A stretch of DNA of 64,000 nt from a halophilic archaeon (lineage in GTDB: Archaea > Halobacteriota > Halobacteria > Halobacteriales > Haladaptataceae): assembly GCA_003298465.1 (NCBI GenBank), contig QNGA01000004.1, positions 336,696 through 400,695 of the forward strand, given 5' to 3'. Both the position numbers and the translations under genes were made by a program. Each line of letters begins with the position of its first letter. Positions within the stretch are counted from its first letter, which is position 1. Of this stretch, positions 25,218-34,214 are shown piece by piece. The notes under the pieces are model-generated. The model worked only from the letters and a program-made list of their open reading frames with translations, was not told where the DNA came from and did not search any database.

Positions 25218-25700
25218 ATGGTGAGCGACGCGGCGGTGGCGACGGTGGTCGCGCTGGTAGTCACCGCGAGCTTCCCGTTCTACCTCTACGGCGCGTGGAT
25301 AATCGTCGACGCCGAGGTCGTCACCTGGGACGTGCTCACCCACCACCTCCGGTTCATCGTCGTCGGACTCCTGCTGACGACGGTGCCGGCCCTCGGCTGG
25401 ATGCTCCCACGCTTTTTCTCCCAGCTCGGCGGCCTCGCGGCGGTCCACGCCTTCCTCGGACTGCAGGCGTACGCGATGCTCGCGTTCGCGCTCACCGGTA
25501 TCGTCCGCATCTTCCAGGTCAAGCGCAACCACGACATGTACGACGCGCCCGACCGCGACGTCGACATCGACGAACTACACGAGGACATGTCCTCGTGGCG
25601 CTGGCGGCTCCGCGCCGGCGTCGCGGGCTACGTCGTCTTCTGGCTCCTGGCGTGGACGCTGGGAATGGGCCGGTACGTCGTCAAGTACGTCGCGCTCTGA
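25218..25700 (+). CDS. Four-helix membrane protein (DUF7321-like)
   Basis: A 160-residue integral membrane protein with four hydrophobic segments (about 4-26, 42-65, 74-97 and 135-156) and a cytoplasmic-looking acidic loop (MYDAPDRDVDIDELHEDM region, about 101-118). Several histidines lie near helix ends (44, 45, 80, 102, 116), which could bind haem, but no clear pair can be assigned. I recall the family as DUF7321. It is divergent from the DUF7319 gene across 156 bases and has its own TATA box (agtttaac, about 25187-25194). A relation to the nearby cytochrome complex is an inference from location. Confidence 0.7.
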   Translation: MVSDAAVATVVALVVTASFPFYLYGAWIIVDAEVVTWDVLTHHLRFIVVGLLLTTVPALGWMLPRFFSQLGGLAAVHAFLGLQAYAMLAFALTGIVRIFQVKRNHDMYDAPDRDVDIDELHEDMSSWRWRLRAGVAGYVVFWLLAWTLGMGRYVVKYVAL

Positions 25701-25713
25701 ACGCCGCGAGGAC

Positions 25714-26406
25714 CTAGCGCTCGTCCCACTGCTCGCCGCTGGCGAGGTCGACGTCGTGGTCGAGCTTCGACGACGGACAGAGGTCCTCAAGCACGCAGTC
25801 GCCGCAGTCGGGGTTGCGCGCGGTGCAGGTCTCGCGGCCGTGGCTGATGAACAGGTGCGTGTACTGCTGCCAGTCCTCCTCGGGGACGACGGACATCAGG
25901 TCCTGCTCCATGGCCTTCGGGCGTTCTTCCTCCGTGATGGCGAGACGTCGCGAGATGCGCTGTACGTGGGTGTCGACGACGATGCCCTCCACCACGTCGT
26001 GACCGTGCTGGAGGACGACGTTCGCCGTCTTGCGCCCGACGCCTTTCAGTTCGGTCAGTTCGTCCATCGTGTCCGGGACCTCGCCGTCGTGCTCCTCCAG
26101 CATGGTCCGGGCGGAGCTGACGATGTAGTCGGCCTTGCTGTTGTGGTAGGTGATGGAGCCGATGTCCTCCGATAGCTCGTCCACGTCTGCGTTCGCGTAG
26201 TCCTCGACCGTCTCGTACTTCTCGAACAGGTCGGCCGTCTCCTCGTTGACGCGTTCGTCGGTACACTGCGCCGAGAGCATGACCGCGATGAGCAGTTCGA
26301 GCCGGTTCGAGAAGTTCAGCGAGATGGTCGAGTCGGGGTACGCCTCGTAGAGTCTGTCGAGCACTTCCGCTACCTGTTCCTCGCGTGGTTCGCGCGGTTC
26401 GCCCAT
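25714..26406 (-). CDS. nth: Endonuclease III (DNA glycosylase/AP lyase)
   Basis: A 230-residue base-excision repair enzyme removing oxidised pyrimidines and cleaving the abasic site. The helix-hairpin-helix LKGVGRKTAN is at 120-129 with catalytic Lys126. The catalytic Asp145 lies in VVDTHVQR. The 4Fe-4S loop uses Cys194, 201, 204 and 210 (C-X6-C-X2-C-X5-C). All catalytic parts are intact. The ATG at 26406 is preferred to a GTG two codons earlier because an actcaaatcc box lies about 27 bases upstream. It converges with the DUF7321 gene, with 13 bases between. Confidence 0.95.
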   Translation of the reverse strand: MGEPREPREEQVAEVLDRLYEAYPDSTISLNFSNRLELLIAVMLSAQCTDERVNEETADLFEKYETVEDYANADVDELSEDIGSITYHNSKADYIVSSARTMLEEHDGEVPDTMDELTELKGVGRKTANVVLQHGHDVVEGIVVDTHVQRISRRLAITEEERPKAMEQDLMSVVPEEDWQQYTHLFISHGRETCTARNPDCGDCVLEDLCPSSKLDHDVDLASGEQWDER

Positions 26407-26501
26407 ACCCACGTGGTTGGCAACCGCGGATTTGAGTGGTTCGGTCTCCGAAGCGCGCCGTCCGGACGACGTGACGACGTCGACGCTGGTGGGCGAGAGA
26501 C

Positions 26502-26528
26502 GAGAAGAGCGAGAAGAGCGAGAAGAGC
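26502..26528. repeat. Tandem repeat gagaagagc, three copies
   Basis: Three perfect back-to-back copies of the 9-mer gagaagagc lie between nth and the end of the nuo operon, preceded by a partial copy (gagac). On the minus strand, 22-48 bases after the nuoN stop, this is a pyrimidine-rich tract, which could aid termination of the long nuo transcript. Function unproven. Confidence 0.5.
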
Positions 26529-26550
26529 GACGGGAGCGGTCCTGCGCCGG

Positions 26551-28047
26551 TCAGGCGAACAGCGCCGCCGCGGCGGCGAACGCCTCCTTGGTGGCGGGAC
26601 CGAACACCGGCAGCAGCGCCACCGTCATGATGGCGGCGGCGACGATGGCGGCGTAGAGTCCGACCGGGCGGCTCTCCATCTCGAACTCGCCCGACGGGTC
26701 CTCTATCCACATCGCCTTCACGACGCGGCTGTAGTAGAACAGCGACAGCGCGCTGTTGGCCGCGCCGAGGGCGGCGAGCCACCAGAAGCCGGCACCGACC
26801 GCGCCAGCGAACAGGACGTACTTGCTCATGAAGCCCGCGAACGGCGGCAGGCCGGCGAGGCTGAACATGAACGCCGTCATGGCGACGCAGGCGACGGGCG
26901 CCTGCTTGGCCAGACCGTTGTAGTCCTCGAAGGTGCGGCCGAGTTCCCAGTGCTCGACCAGGCCGATGAACAGGAACGCGCCCGTGTTCATGAAGCCGTA
27001 GACGAGCAGGTGGACCATCGCACCGCCCATCACCCACTCGTTGTTCGCGTTCGGGCCGTACAGCGCCGCCAGCCCAATGAGTGCGTAGCCCGCGTGCCCG
27101 ATGGACGAGTACGCCAGCATGCGCTTGACCTTGTCCTGGGTCGCGGCGGCGAGGTTACCGAGCGTCATCGTCACGACCGCGAGTATCTGGAACACCAGCA
27201 CCCAGTCGACCGTCGCGGCGACGGCCTCGAAGGGGAACGCGGTGGTGAACACGCGGAACATGACGGCGAACCCGGCGGCCTTCGAGGCCGACGAGAGGAA
27301 CGCCGAGATGGGCGCTGGCGCGCCCTCGTACGCCTCGGGCGCCCAGAAGTGGAACGGCACCGAGGCGGTCTTGAACGCGAACCCGCCGAGCACCATCAGC
27401 ACGCCGACGCCGAGCACGCCCGAGACGCCGTCCCAGCCGCTGCCGGCGAGCGCCGACGCCACCTGGGGCAGCCGCAGCGACCCGGTGACGCCGTAGACGA
27501 GGCTGATGCCGTAGGCGAAGATGGCCGACGACAGTGCGCCGATGAGGAAGTACTTCAGACCCGCCTCGACGCTGCCGCGGTTCTGCTTGAGGATGGCGAC
27601 CAGCGCGTACGACGGCAGGCTGGCGAGTTCGAGACTGACGAACACGACGGCGAGGCTGTTGGCGCTCGCCATCAGCGTCATGCCCGTCGCGGCCAGCACG
27701 ACCAGCGCGTAGTACTCCGCCTGGTAGGAGTGGTCGCGCAGGTAGTCGTAGCTCGCCACCGACACCAGCGCGGTGACGCTGGTGAAGATGAGCACGAAGA
27801 ACAGGCTCATCGTGTCGACGACGAGCGCGCCGTTGTACAACGTGATGGCCTCCTCGCCCGTGCCGGCGCTGAGGAACCAGCCGGTGATGCCGAGCGCGAC
27901 GACCGACCCGACCGTCGCGATGCCGGACAGCAGCCCCCGGTTCGTCGAGTCTGGCGAGATGCTGTCCACGACGAACAGCAGCATGGCGGTCAGGCCGAGA
28001 ACGAGCGTGGGCGCTATCGCGGACCACGTCGGCCACTGGAACGCCAT
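26551..28047 (-). CDS. nuoN: NADH-quinone oxidoreductase-like subunit N
   Basis: A 498-residue antiporter-like proton-pumping subunit of complex I with about 14 membrane helices. The Mrp/NuoN signature appears as KYFLIGALSSAIFAYG (about 164-179) and the lysine-bearing helices typical of the family follow (KTASVPFHFWAPEAYEGAP near 237). It is the last gene of the nuo operon; its start overlaps the nuoM stop by one base. A long-range pyrimidine repeat follows its stop. Confidence 0.93.
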   Translation of the reverse strand: MAFQWPTWSAIAPTLVLGLTAMLLFVVDSISPDSTNRGLLSGIATVGSVVALGITGWFLSAGTGEEAITLYNGALVVDTMSLFFVLIFTSVTALVSVASYDYLRDHSYQAEYYALVVLAATGMTLMASANSLAVVFVSLELASLPSYALVAILKQNRGSVEAGLKYFLIGALSSAIFAYGISLVYGVTGSLRLPQVASALAGSGWDGVSGVLGVGVLMVLGGFAFKTASVPFHFWAPEAYEGAPAPISAFLSSASKAAGFAVMFRVFTTAFPFEAVAATVDWVLVFQILAVVTMTLGNLAAATQDKVKRMLAYSSIGHAGYALIGLAALYGPNANNEWVMGGAMVHLLVYGFMNTGAFLFIGLVEHWELGRTFEDYNGLAKQAPVACVAMTAFMFSLAGLPPFAGFMSKYVLFAGAVGAGFWWLAALGAANSALSLFYYSRVVKAMWIEDPSGEFEMESRPVGLYAAIVAAAIMTVALLPVFGPATKEAFAAAAALFA

Positions 28048-29624
28048 CAGTGACCACCTCCCGTCGCCGCGGCCTGGGCAACGGTGGGGATGTCACGGAC
28101 CGCGTCCTGGATCATCGTGTAGAAGATGTTCGGGTCGACCCCGAGCAGGATGACCAGCAGGACGAGCACCACGAGGGGCGCGACGTCGTGGAACGCCGCA
28201 CGGCCGACCTCGTAGTCGGTCTCGACCTCGAACGGCCCGAACAGCGTCTGCTGCATCGCCAGCAGCAGGTAGCCGGCGACGATGACGATGCCGAACATCG
28301 CTATCGCCGTGATGATGGCGAGACCGTTCGTCCCCAGCACGGTGCCGGCGAGCACGGTCGACTCGAACGCGCCGACGAAGATGAAGAACTCCGCGGCGAA
28401 ACCGGCCATCAGCGGCAGACCCATGTAGCCGAACGCGCCCGCGACGAACACCGCGACGGTGATGGGCATCCGGTCGGCGAGCCCGGACATGTCCGAGACC
28501 ATCCGGGTGTGGGTCGTGTTGTAGATGACGCCGACCGCCATGAACATCAGACCCGAGATGAGCCCGTGGGCGACCATCTGGAAGGTCGCACCGCCGACGC
28601 CGTACATCGTGTACGCGACGAGGCCGAGGATGACGTACCCCATCGAGGACACCGAGGAGTACGCGACGATGCGCTTGAGGTCCGTCTGGGCGAGCGCCAG
28701 CATCGCGCCGTAGATGACGCTCACGACGGCGAACAGGGCGATGAGCAGCGCGTAGTCGCGTGCCACGCCCGGCAGCATCGTGAAGTTGAACCGCAACAGC
28801 GCGTACGTCCCCATCTTCAGCAGGACGCCGGCCAGCATGATGGAGACCGGCGTCGGGGCCTCGACGTGGGCGTCCGGCAGCCACGTGTGGAATGGGACGA
28901 CCGGGACCTTCACCGCGAACCCGAGGAACATGGCGAAGAACGCCAGTACCTTCAGGGTGTTCGCGCCCACGCCGGCGAACCCTGTCAGGCCGCCGTCGTT
29001 GAGCGCCTGGGCGATGGCCGGCATGTCCATCGACGTCACCGAGTCGCCCAGTCCGAACACGAGCGCGATGAACCCGATGAACATCACCAGCGAGGCGACG
29101 TTCGTGTACACGAAGAACTTGATCGCCGCGTACTTGCGGCGGGGGCCGCCCCAGACGCCGATGAGCAGGTACATCGGCACCAGAACCATCTCCCAGAAGA
29201 CGAACCAGACGAAGAAGTCGAGCGCCGCGAAGACGCCGAGCAGGCTCGTCTCCATGAACAGCATCAGGCCGTAGAACTGGCTCTGGCGCTCGTCGATGGG
29301 CGTCCACGCCGCCAGGATAGCGAGCGGGGTGAGCACCGTCGTCAGTACGAGCAGCGGCATGCTGATGCCGTCGAGGCCGACGTGCCAGTTCAGCGAGTAC
29401 GGCCCGAGTGCGAGCCAGTTGACGTTCGTCTCGAAGGCGAGGCTACCGCCCAGCAGGGCGTTGCCCTCCGCGCCGGTCGAGCCGAACCGACTGTACATCC
29501 AGAGACTCCCGGCCGTCGGGAGCAGGCTCAGCGCGAACGCGAGCTTCCCCGCGACCCGATTGGGGGCGACGAAGACGACGAACGCGCTGACCAGCGTAGT
29601 CGCGATTAGCGCTTCGATCCACAT
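28047..29624 (-). CDS. nuoM: NADH-quinone oxidoreductase-like subunit M
   Basis: A 525-residue antiporter-like complex I subunit with about 14 membrane helices. Family hallmarks include the FWEMVLVPMYLLIGVWGG segment with the key Glu (about residue 143), KVPVVPFHTWLPDAHVEAP (about 235-253), and LKRIVAYSSVSSMGYV (about 310-325). The start lies one base after the nuoL stop. The proton path lysines and glutamates expected of NuoM appear present. Confidence 0.94.
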   Translation of the reverse strand: MWIEALIATTLVSAFVVFVAPNRVAGKLAFALSLLPTAGSLWMYSRFGSTGAEGNALLGGSLAFETNVNWLALGPYSLNWHVGLDGISMPLLVLTTVLTPLAILAAWTPIDERQSQFYGLMLFMETSLLGVFAALDFFVWFVFWEMVLVPMYLLIGVWGGPRRKYAAIKFFVYTNVASLVMFIGFIALVFGLGDSVTSMDMPAIAQALNDGGLTGFAGVGANTLKVLAFFAMFLGFAVKVPVVPFHTWLPDAHVEAPTPVSIMLAGVLLKMGTYALLRFNFTMLPGVARDYALLIALFAVVSVIYGAMLALAQTDLKRIVAYSSVSSMGYVILGLVAYTMYGVGGATFQMVAHGLISGLMFMAVGVIYNTTHTRMVSDMSGLADRMPITVAVFVAGAFGYMGLPLMAGFAAEFFIFVGAFESTVLAGTVLGTNGLAIITAIAMFGIVIVAGYLLLAMQQTLFGPFEVETDYEVGRAAFHDVAPLVVLVLLVILLGVDPNIFYTMIQDAVRDIPTVAQAAATGGGH

Positions 29625-29625
29625 T

Positions 29626-31656
29626 TCAGAACCAACCTCCCGTGAAGCCGATGACGACGAGCAGGACGACGAAGCTCAACACGAGCAGGAGGGCGTAGTT
29701 CGTCACGACGCCGCTCTGGACGCGCTTGACGCGACTCCCGCCGAAGAGACTCACGCTGGAGACGCCGTTGACGACGCCGTCGATGACGCCCTGGTCGAAC
29801 TTGTCGGCGGCCCGCGCGAGCGGGAGCGTGACGCCCTCGGCCAGCCAGACCTGGTACTCGTCCTGGTAGTAGTTGTTGAACAGTACGGTCTTCGCGCTGC
29901 CGAGCTTGTCCGTGTGCGGCTCGGGCGAGTCCTCGTTGTAGAGCGCCCACGCCAGTCCGGCGCCCGCTAGCGCGAGGGCGAGACTCACCGCGCCCGGCAC
30001 GAGCGGCGACACGCCCTCGGCCGCCTCGTAGCCGGCGACCTCGGAGAGCAGGTCGCCGTAGTGGTGGGCGCTGGTCGCCTCCACCGGACCGTTGAGCCAC
30101 GCGTGGAGGTACTCGATGTGCGCGCCGGTCAGCTCCGCGACCGGCACCATGTTGACGAACCCGGCTGTCGCCGCGAGGATGCCGAGCACGACGAGCGGTC
30201 CCTTCACGTTCCAGCGGACGCCGTGGGGGTCACGTGCGGTGTCGGTCCGGGGTTCGCCGTGGAAGGTGAGGAACACCATCCGGAACGTGTAGAACCCGGT
30301 GAAGAACACCGCGAGCAGTCCCATGGCGTACGCCGCGAGCAGGATCTCGTTCTCCATGCCGTGGACGAGCGCCTCGTACAGCACCTCGTCCTTCGACCAG
30401 AAGCCCGCGAACGGGACGATGCCCGCCAGGGCGAGCGACCCCGAGAGGAAGGTGTAGTACGTCACCTTCATGTGGTTCTTCAGGCCGCCCATGTCCCACA
30501 TGTCCTCGTTGTGGTGCATGGCGATGATGACCGACCCGGCACCGAGGAACAGCAGGGCCTTGAAGAACGCGTGGGTCATCAGGTGGAAGGTCGCCGCGAC
30601 GTAGCCGCCTGCGCCCAGTCCGAGCATCATGTACCCGTACTGGGAGATGGTCGAGTACGCCAGCACCTGCTTTATCTCGTCCTTGACGACGCCCATCGTC
30701 GCCGCGAACAGCGCGGTGAACCCGCCGACGAACGCGATGATGGCGAGCACCGTCGGCAGCAGGGCGTAGAACCCGTACATCCGGGCGACGAGGTAGACGC
30801 CGGCCGCGACCATCGTCGCAGCGTGGATGAGCGCGGAGACGGGGGTCGGACCCTCCATCGCGTCGGGCAGCCACGTGTGCAGCGGGAACTGCGCCGACTT
30901 GCCGATGACGCCGCCCAGCACGAGCAGTCCGAGCACGGCGAACCACGCCTGCGGGTCCAGCCCGAAGAACGTGGTCACCTCGCCCGCACCGCCCTCGGCG
31001 AGCGCCTGCTCGGCCGCGTGGACGAACGAGTGGTCGCCGACGAAGGTCGCCGTACCGAACGTGGCGAACACGCCGACGACGCCGATGAGGAAGAAGTAGT
31101 CACCGAAGCGGGTGACGAGGAACGCCTTCTTCGCCGCGCTCGGCGGCGCCGGCTCGCGGAACCAGAACCCGATGAGCAGGTACGAGCACAGCCCGACCAG
31201 CTCGAAGAACATGAACGCCATCAGCAGGTTGTCGGCGAACACGAACGCGAGCATGCTGAAGCTGAACAGGCCGAGCCCGGCGTAGTACCGCGGCAGCCCT
31301 ATCTCGCCCTCGTCGTTCATGTAACCGAGACTGAAGATGTGGACGAGGAACGAGATGAGCGAGACGATGACGAGCATCATCGCCGACAGCGGGTCGACGA
31401 AGACGCCGAAGTGCAGGTCGAAGGTGCCGTTACCGACGACCCACGTGATCTGCCGGTGGTACGTCTGGCCGCCCGCGACCGTCAGGGCCGCCCATCCCGA
31501 CAGCAGGAGCGACCCGCCCATGGCGATGATACCGGGCAGCGCCCCGCCCTTCGGGAGCATCTTCCTGGCGAACTCGCCGCCGAAGAGCGCGATCAGGAAC
31601 GATACGAACGGCAGCAGTGCGATAACTGGAACCAGTTCGAATGCAGTTGCCGCCAT
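29626..31656 (-). CDS. nuoL: NADH-quinone oxidoreductase-like subunit L
   Basis: A 676-residue distal antiporter-like subunit with about 16 membrane helices. The signature KSAQFPLHTWLPDAMEGPTPVSALIHAATMVAAG region lies near 252-285, and the C-terminal part carries the long amphipathic lateral helix region followed by a last membrane segment. The ATG at 31656 is preferred to an in-frame GTG at 31665 because gaggtgg lies about 6-12 bases upstream on the mRNA and the ATG leaves a two-base gap after nuoK. Confidence 0.93.
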   Translation of the reverse strand: MAATAFELVPVIALLPFVSFLIALFGGEFARKMLPKGGALPGIIAMGGSLLLSGWAALTVAGGQTYHRQITWVVGNGTFDLHFGVFVDPLSAMMLVIVSLISFLVHIFSLGYMNDEGEIGLPRYYAGLGLFSFSMLAFVFADNLLMAFMFFELVGLCSYLLIGFWFREPAPPSAAKKAFLVTRFGDYFFLIGVVGVFATFGTATFVGDHSFVHAAEQALAEGGAGEVTTFFGLDPQAWFAVLGLLVLGGVIGKSAQFPLHTWLPDAMEGPTPVSALIHAATMVAAGVYLVARMYGFYALLPTVLAIIAFVGGFTALFAATMGVVKDEIKQVLAYSTISQYGYMMLGLGAGGYVAATFHLMTHAFFKALLFLGAGSVIIAMHHNEDMWDMGGLKNHMKVTYYTFLSGSLALAGIVPFAGFWSKDEVLYEALVHGMENEILLAAYAMGLLAVFFTGFYTFRMVFLTFHGEPRTDTARDPHGVRWNVKGPLVVLGILAATAGFVNMVPVAELTGAHIEYLHAWLNGPVEATSAHHYGDLLSEVAGYEAAEGVSPLVPGAVSLALALAGAGLAWALYNEDSPEPHTDKLGSAKTVLFNNYYQDEYQVWLAEGVTLPLARAADKFDQGVIDGVVNGVSSVSLFGGSRVKRVQSGVVTNYALLLVLSFVVLLVVIGFTGGWF

Positions 31657-31658
31657 TG

Positions 31659-31964
31659 TTACCACCTCATCGTTGTCGCCTGGGTCACGTCGACGTCCTT
31701 GAAGTTACGATACAGCACGAGGATGATGCCGATACCCACTGCGACTTCGGCTGCGGCCAGCGCCAGCGTGAACAGGCTGAACGTCTGGCCGGTGACGTTG
31801 CCGTGGTAGTGGGAGAACGCGACGAGGTTGATGTTCGCGGCGTTCAGCATCAGTTCGACGCTGATGAGGAACATCAGCGCGTTCTCGCGCGTGAGGATAC
31901 CGAACAGTCCGATGCAGAACACGGCCGCCGAGAGCAGCAGGTAGTTCTCGACCGGAACCGCCAT
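31659..31964 (-). CDS. nuoK: NADH-quinone oxidoreductase-like subunit K
   Basis: A 101-residue three-helix subunit of complex I. The conserved glutamate in the second helix (LISVELMLNAANINLV, about residue 35) is present, as is the second Glu in the third helix (AAAEVAVGIGIIL). The ATG at 31964 overlaps the preceding stop in ATGA; a GTG one codon earlier is not needed. Length matches the family. Confidence 0.93.
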   Translation of the reverse strand: MAVPVENYLLLSAAVFCIGLFGILTRENALMFLISVELMLNAANINLVAFSHYHGNVTGQTFSLFTLALAAAEVAVGIGIILVLYRNFKDVDVTQATTMRW

Positions 31965-32335
31965 CACTCGTCACCTCCGTCGGTCGTCGTCTCGTCCGGT
32001 TCGCCGCCGTCAGCGCGGAGCGGCGTCATGATTTCGCCTGCCTCCTCGCGACGCGCCAGCATCACGGCCGCCGCCAGCGCAGCGACGAGCACCAGGTCGA
32101 TTATCTCGAACGCGACGAGGAACCCCTCGCTCTCGACGATCTGTTCGCCGCCGATGCCGAACAGGTTGAACATCGCGTAGCCGATGCTGGCGGTGATGTT
32201 CGCACCGTTCGGGAACCCGGTCGCGTCACCGAAGGACGCGCCGAGGAACACGACGGCGAGAACGACGAACAGCGCCACGGCGACGACGCCGCGGAGCATG
32301 GTCGACGTGCTCCGTAGTCGCGGACGCGAGGTCAT
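31964..32335 (-). CDS. nuoJ2: NADH-quinone oxidoreductase-like subunit J, C-terminal half
   Basis: A 123-residue protein with two membrane helices (about 14-32 and 70-92) and an acidic tail. It corresponds to the C-terminal part of NuoJ; the IDLVLVAALAAAVMLARR segment matches the last NuoJ helix. In haloarchaea NuoJ is commonly encoded as two genes, and here the halves overlap by four bases. The split is thus likely native, not a recent frameshift, because each half has its own start and the overlap is ATGA. Confidence 0.88.
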   Translation of the reverse strand: MTSRPRLRSTSTMLRGVVAVALFVVLAVVFLGASFGDATGFPNGANITASIGYAMFNLFGIGGEQIVESEGFLVAFEIIDLVLVAALAAAVMLARREEAGEIMTPLRADGGEPDETTTDGGDE

Positions 32336-32601
32336 GCGTTGGTCACCTCCTCTGTACTACTCTGTTGACGTGTGAGCATCACTGCGAACGTGATGAGTAC
32401 CAGCACGCCGCCGACGTACACCAGAATCTGCATCGCCGCGACGAACTCCGCCTGTAACATCACGTAGTGGACGGCGAAGCTCAGCAGCGACACGCCGAGC
32501 AGCAGCGCGGAGTGCCACACGTCCCGCACCAGGACAGCGCCCAGACTGCTCGCTACCGTTACCAGGGCGAACAGACCAAACGCAATCATCTCGTATGCCA
32601 T
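32332..32601 (-). CDS. nuoJ1: NADH-quinone oxidoreductase-like subunit J, N-terminal half
   Basis: An 89-residue protein with three membrane helices that matches the N-terminal half of NuoJ. The third helix, with the conserved VGGVLVLITFAVML region following EFVAAMQILVY, carries the pi-bulge region of the family. The ATG at 32601 is chosen over a GTG at 32610: ggtga lies 6 bases upstream on the mRNA. A 57-base gap separates it from nuoI, the largest gap in the operon. Confidence 0.88.
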   Translation of the reverse strand: MAYEMIAFGLFALVTVASSLGAVLVRDVWHSALLLGVSLLSFAVHYVMLQAEFVAAMQILVYVGGVLVLITFAVMLTRQQSSTEEVTNA

Positions 32602-32658
32602 TTCAGTCACCTTGTTGATTCGTAGAAACGCCCTTTCAAGATTTCGAGACGGGCGTGA

Positions 32659-33120
32659 TTACTGATAGTCGACCTCGCCTTCGCCTTCGCCGATCCACGC
32701 ACCGCGGTCGGGCTCTCGCGATTCGAGCGGGTCGATGTCCTTGTACCACGGTACGTTCTTCAGCTGTTCCTTGTTGTACACGAGTTCGTCCCGGGTGTCG
32801 CCCGTGAACTCGAAGTTCTGGGTGAGCAGGATGGCGTCGACGGGACAGACCTCCTCGCACAGTCGGCAGTAGATGCACTGTCCGATGTGGAGGTTGTACT
32901 GCTCGCCGTTGCGCTGGTCGTCCTGAACGATCTGAATCGTGTCGTTCGGACAGACGTTCTCGCACTGGCGACACCAGATGCAGCGCTCCTGGCTGAACTT
33001 GTGGACCCCGCGGAACCGCGGGCTTACTTCGGGTGCCACGTCCGGATACTCGACCGTGAACGTGGACCCGTCCAGTGCGTGCTTCATCGTGGTTGCCATT
33101 GATTTCAGGACTCCGATCAT
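32659..33120 (-). CDS. nuoI: NADH-quinone oxidoreductase-like subunit I (two 4Fe-4S clusters)
   Basis: A 153-residue ferredoxin-type subunit that carries electrons along the peripheral arm toward quinone. The two cluster motifs are complete: Cys47, 50, 53, 57 and Cys82, 85, 88, 92, each in a CxxCxxCxxxCP pattern. The acidic C-terminal tail is a halophilic trait. It overlaps the nuoH stop by one base. Confidence 0.95.
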   Translation of the reverse strand: MIGVLKSMATTMKHALDGSTFTVEYPDVAPEVSPRFRGVHKFSQERCIWCRQCENVCPNDTIQIVQDDQRNGEQYNLHIGQCIYCRLCEEVCPVDAILLTQNFEFTGDTRDELVYNKEQLKNVPWYKDIDPLESREPDRGAWIGEGEGEVDYQ

Positions 33121-34214
33121 TAGAGCATCACCCCTACGATGACGGCCGTGAGGACGAGATTGGCGAAGCTAAGGACGAGCATGCCCTTCCAGCCGATCTC
33201 GATGAGCTGGTCGATGCGGACGCGCGGCACGGCCGACCGCGCCCACTGCGTGAACAGGAAGACCGCCCAGATCTTGATGACGAACCAGATGAAGCCCGGC
33301 AGTATCGGGCCGTCCGGACCGCCGAGGAAGACGGTGGCGATTATCGCACCGCCGAGGAAGATGTGCAGGAACTCGCCGAGGTAGAACAGGACGAAGTAGA
33401 CGCTGGAGTACTCCGTCTGGTACCCGGCGATGATTTCGGTCGGCGCTTCCGGGATGTCGAACGGGTTGCGGCCGATCTCCGCCAGGTTCGCCACCAGGAA
33501 CAGCACGAACGCGAACGGGTTGACGAACGCGAACCAGGCCGGAATCGCCAGTCCTGCGACGTTGACGAGCGTCTCCTGCTGCTGGGCGACGATCTGGCTC
33601 GTCTGGAGCGTCCCCGTGAAGATGACCACCGACGCCGCGGTGACGACGAGTGGTATCTCGTACGCGAGGTTCTGTGCGACCGCCCGGAGCGCTCCGAGCA
33701 GCGAGTACTTGTTGTTCGACGCGTAGCCGCCCATCGTCACGCCGAGCGTCGCGATGGACGCCACCGCGAACACGTACGCGAGTCCGGTCTCGGGGTCGGC
33801 CAGTTGCACGTTGACGCCGAAGATAGAGCCCATCGGGATGACGGCGAACCCGAGCAGCGCCGACCCGGCCATCACGACCGGTGCGGCGTCGAACGCCGGG
33901 CGGTCCGCGCCGTCGGGGATGATGAGCTCCTTGCTCAGCAGGCGGACGGCGTCGGCGACGATGATGAGCAGGCCGAACGGACCGACGCGGTTGACCGCGA
34001 TGCGGTCGGTGAACGCCGCCGTTATCTTCCGCTTGGCCCACGGTCCGGCGACGCCCGTCATCGCCAGCATGATGTTGCCCACGATGAACGCGCCGAGGAA
34101 CGCCGCTACCAGTTCCTGCCACGCGGTCATCTGGCTGCCGAACAGCCACTGGCCGATGGTCTCGGGGAGCATCTTCTTGCCGCCGCCCTGCTGTAGCGGT
34201 AGCAGGACGTTCAT
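33120..34214 (-). CDS. nuoH: NADH-quinone oxidoreductase-like subunit H
   Basis: A 364-residue membrane subunit forming the quinone entry channel with NuoB and NuoD, with about eight to nine helices. Conserved features include the acidic loop region NPFDIPEAPTEIIAGYQTEYS (about 258-278) and RVRIDQLIEIGWK near the C-terminus. Start and nuoCD stop overlap by three bases. Length matches other archaeal NuoH/FpoH proteins. Confidence 0.95.
   Translation of the reverse strand: MNVLLPLQQGGGKKMLPETIGQWLFGSQMTAWQELVAAFLGAFIVGNIMLAMTGVAGPWAKRKITAAFTDRIAVNRVGPFGLLIIVADAVRLLSKELIIPDGADRPAFDAAPVVMAGSALLGFAVIPMGSIFGVNVQLADPETGLAYVFAVASIATLGVTMGGYASNNKYSLLGALRAVAQNLAYEIPLVVTAASVVIFTGTLQTSQIVAQQQETLVNVAGLAIPAWFAFVNPFAFVLFLVANLAEIGRNPFDIPEAPTEIIAGYQTEYSSVYFVLFYLGEFLHIFLGGAIIATVFLGGPDGPILPGFIWFVIKIWAVFLFTQWARSAVPRVRIDQLIEIGWKGMLVLSFANLVLTAVIVGVML

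Noticed and set aside
31657..31665. GTG start giving NuoL three more residues
   Set aside because: It would overlap the nuoK stop, while the ATG at 31656 has a good ribosome site and an ordinary two-base gap.
32332..32335. nuoJ split as a frameshifted pseudogene
   Set aside because: Each half has its own start, they overlap cleanly in ATGA, and two-gene NuoJ is the known haloarchaeal arrangement.
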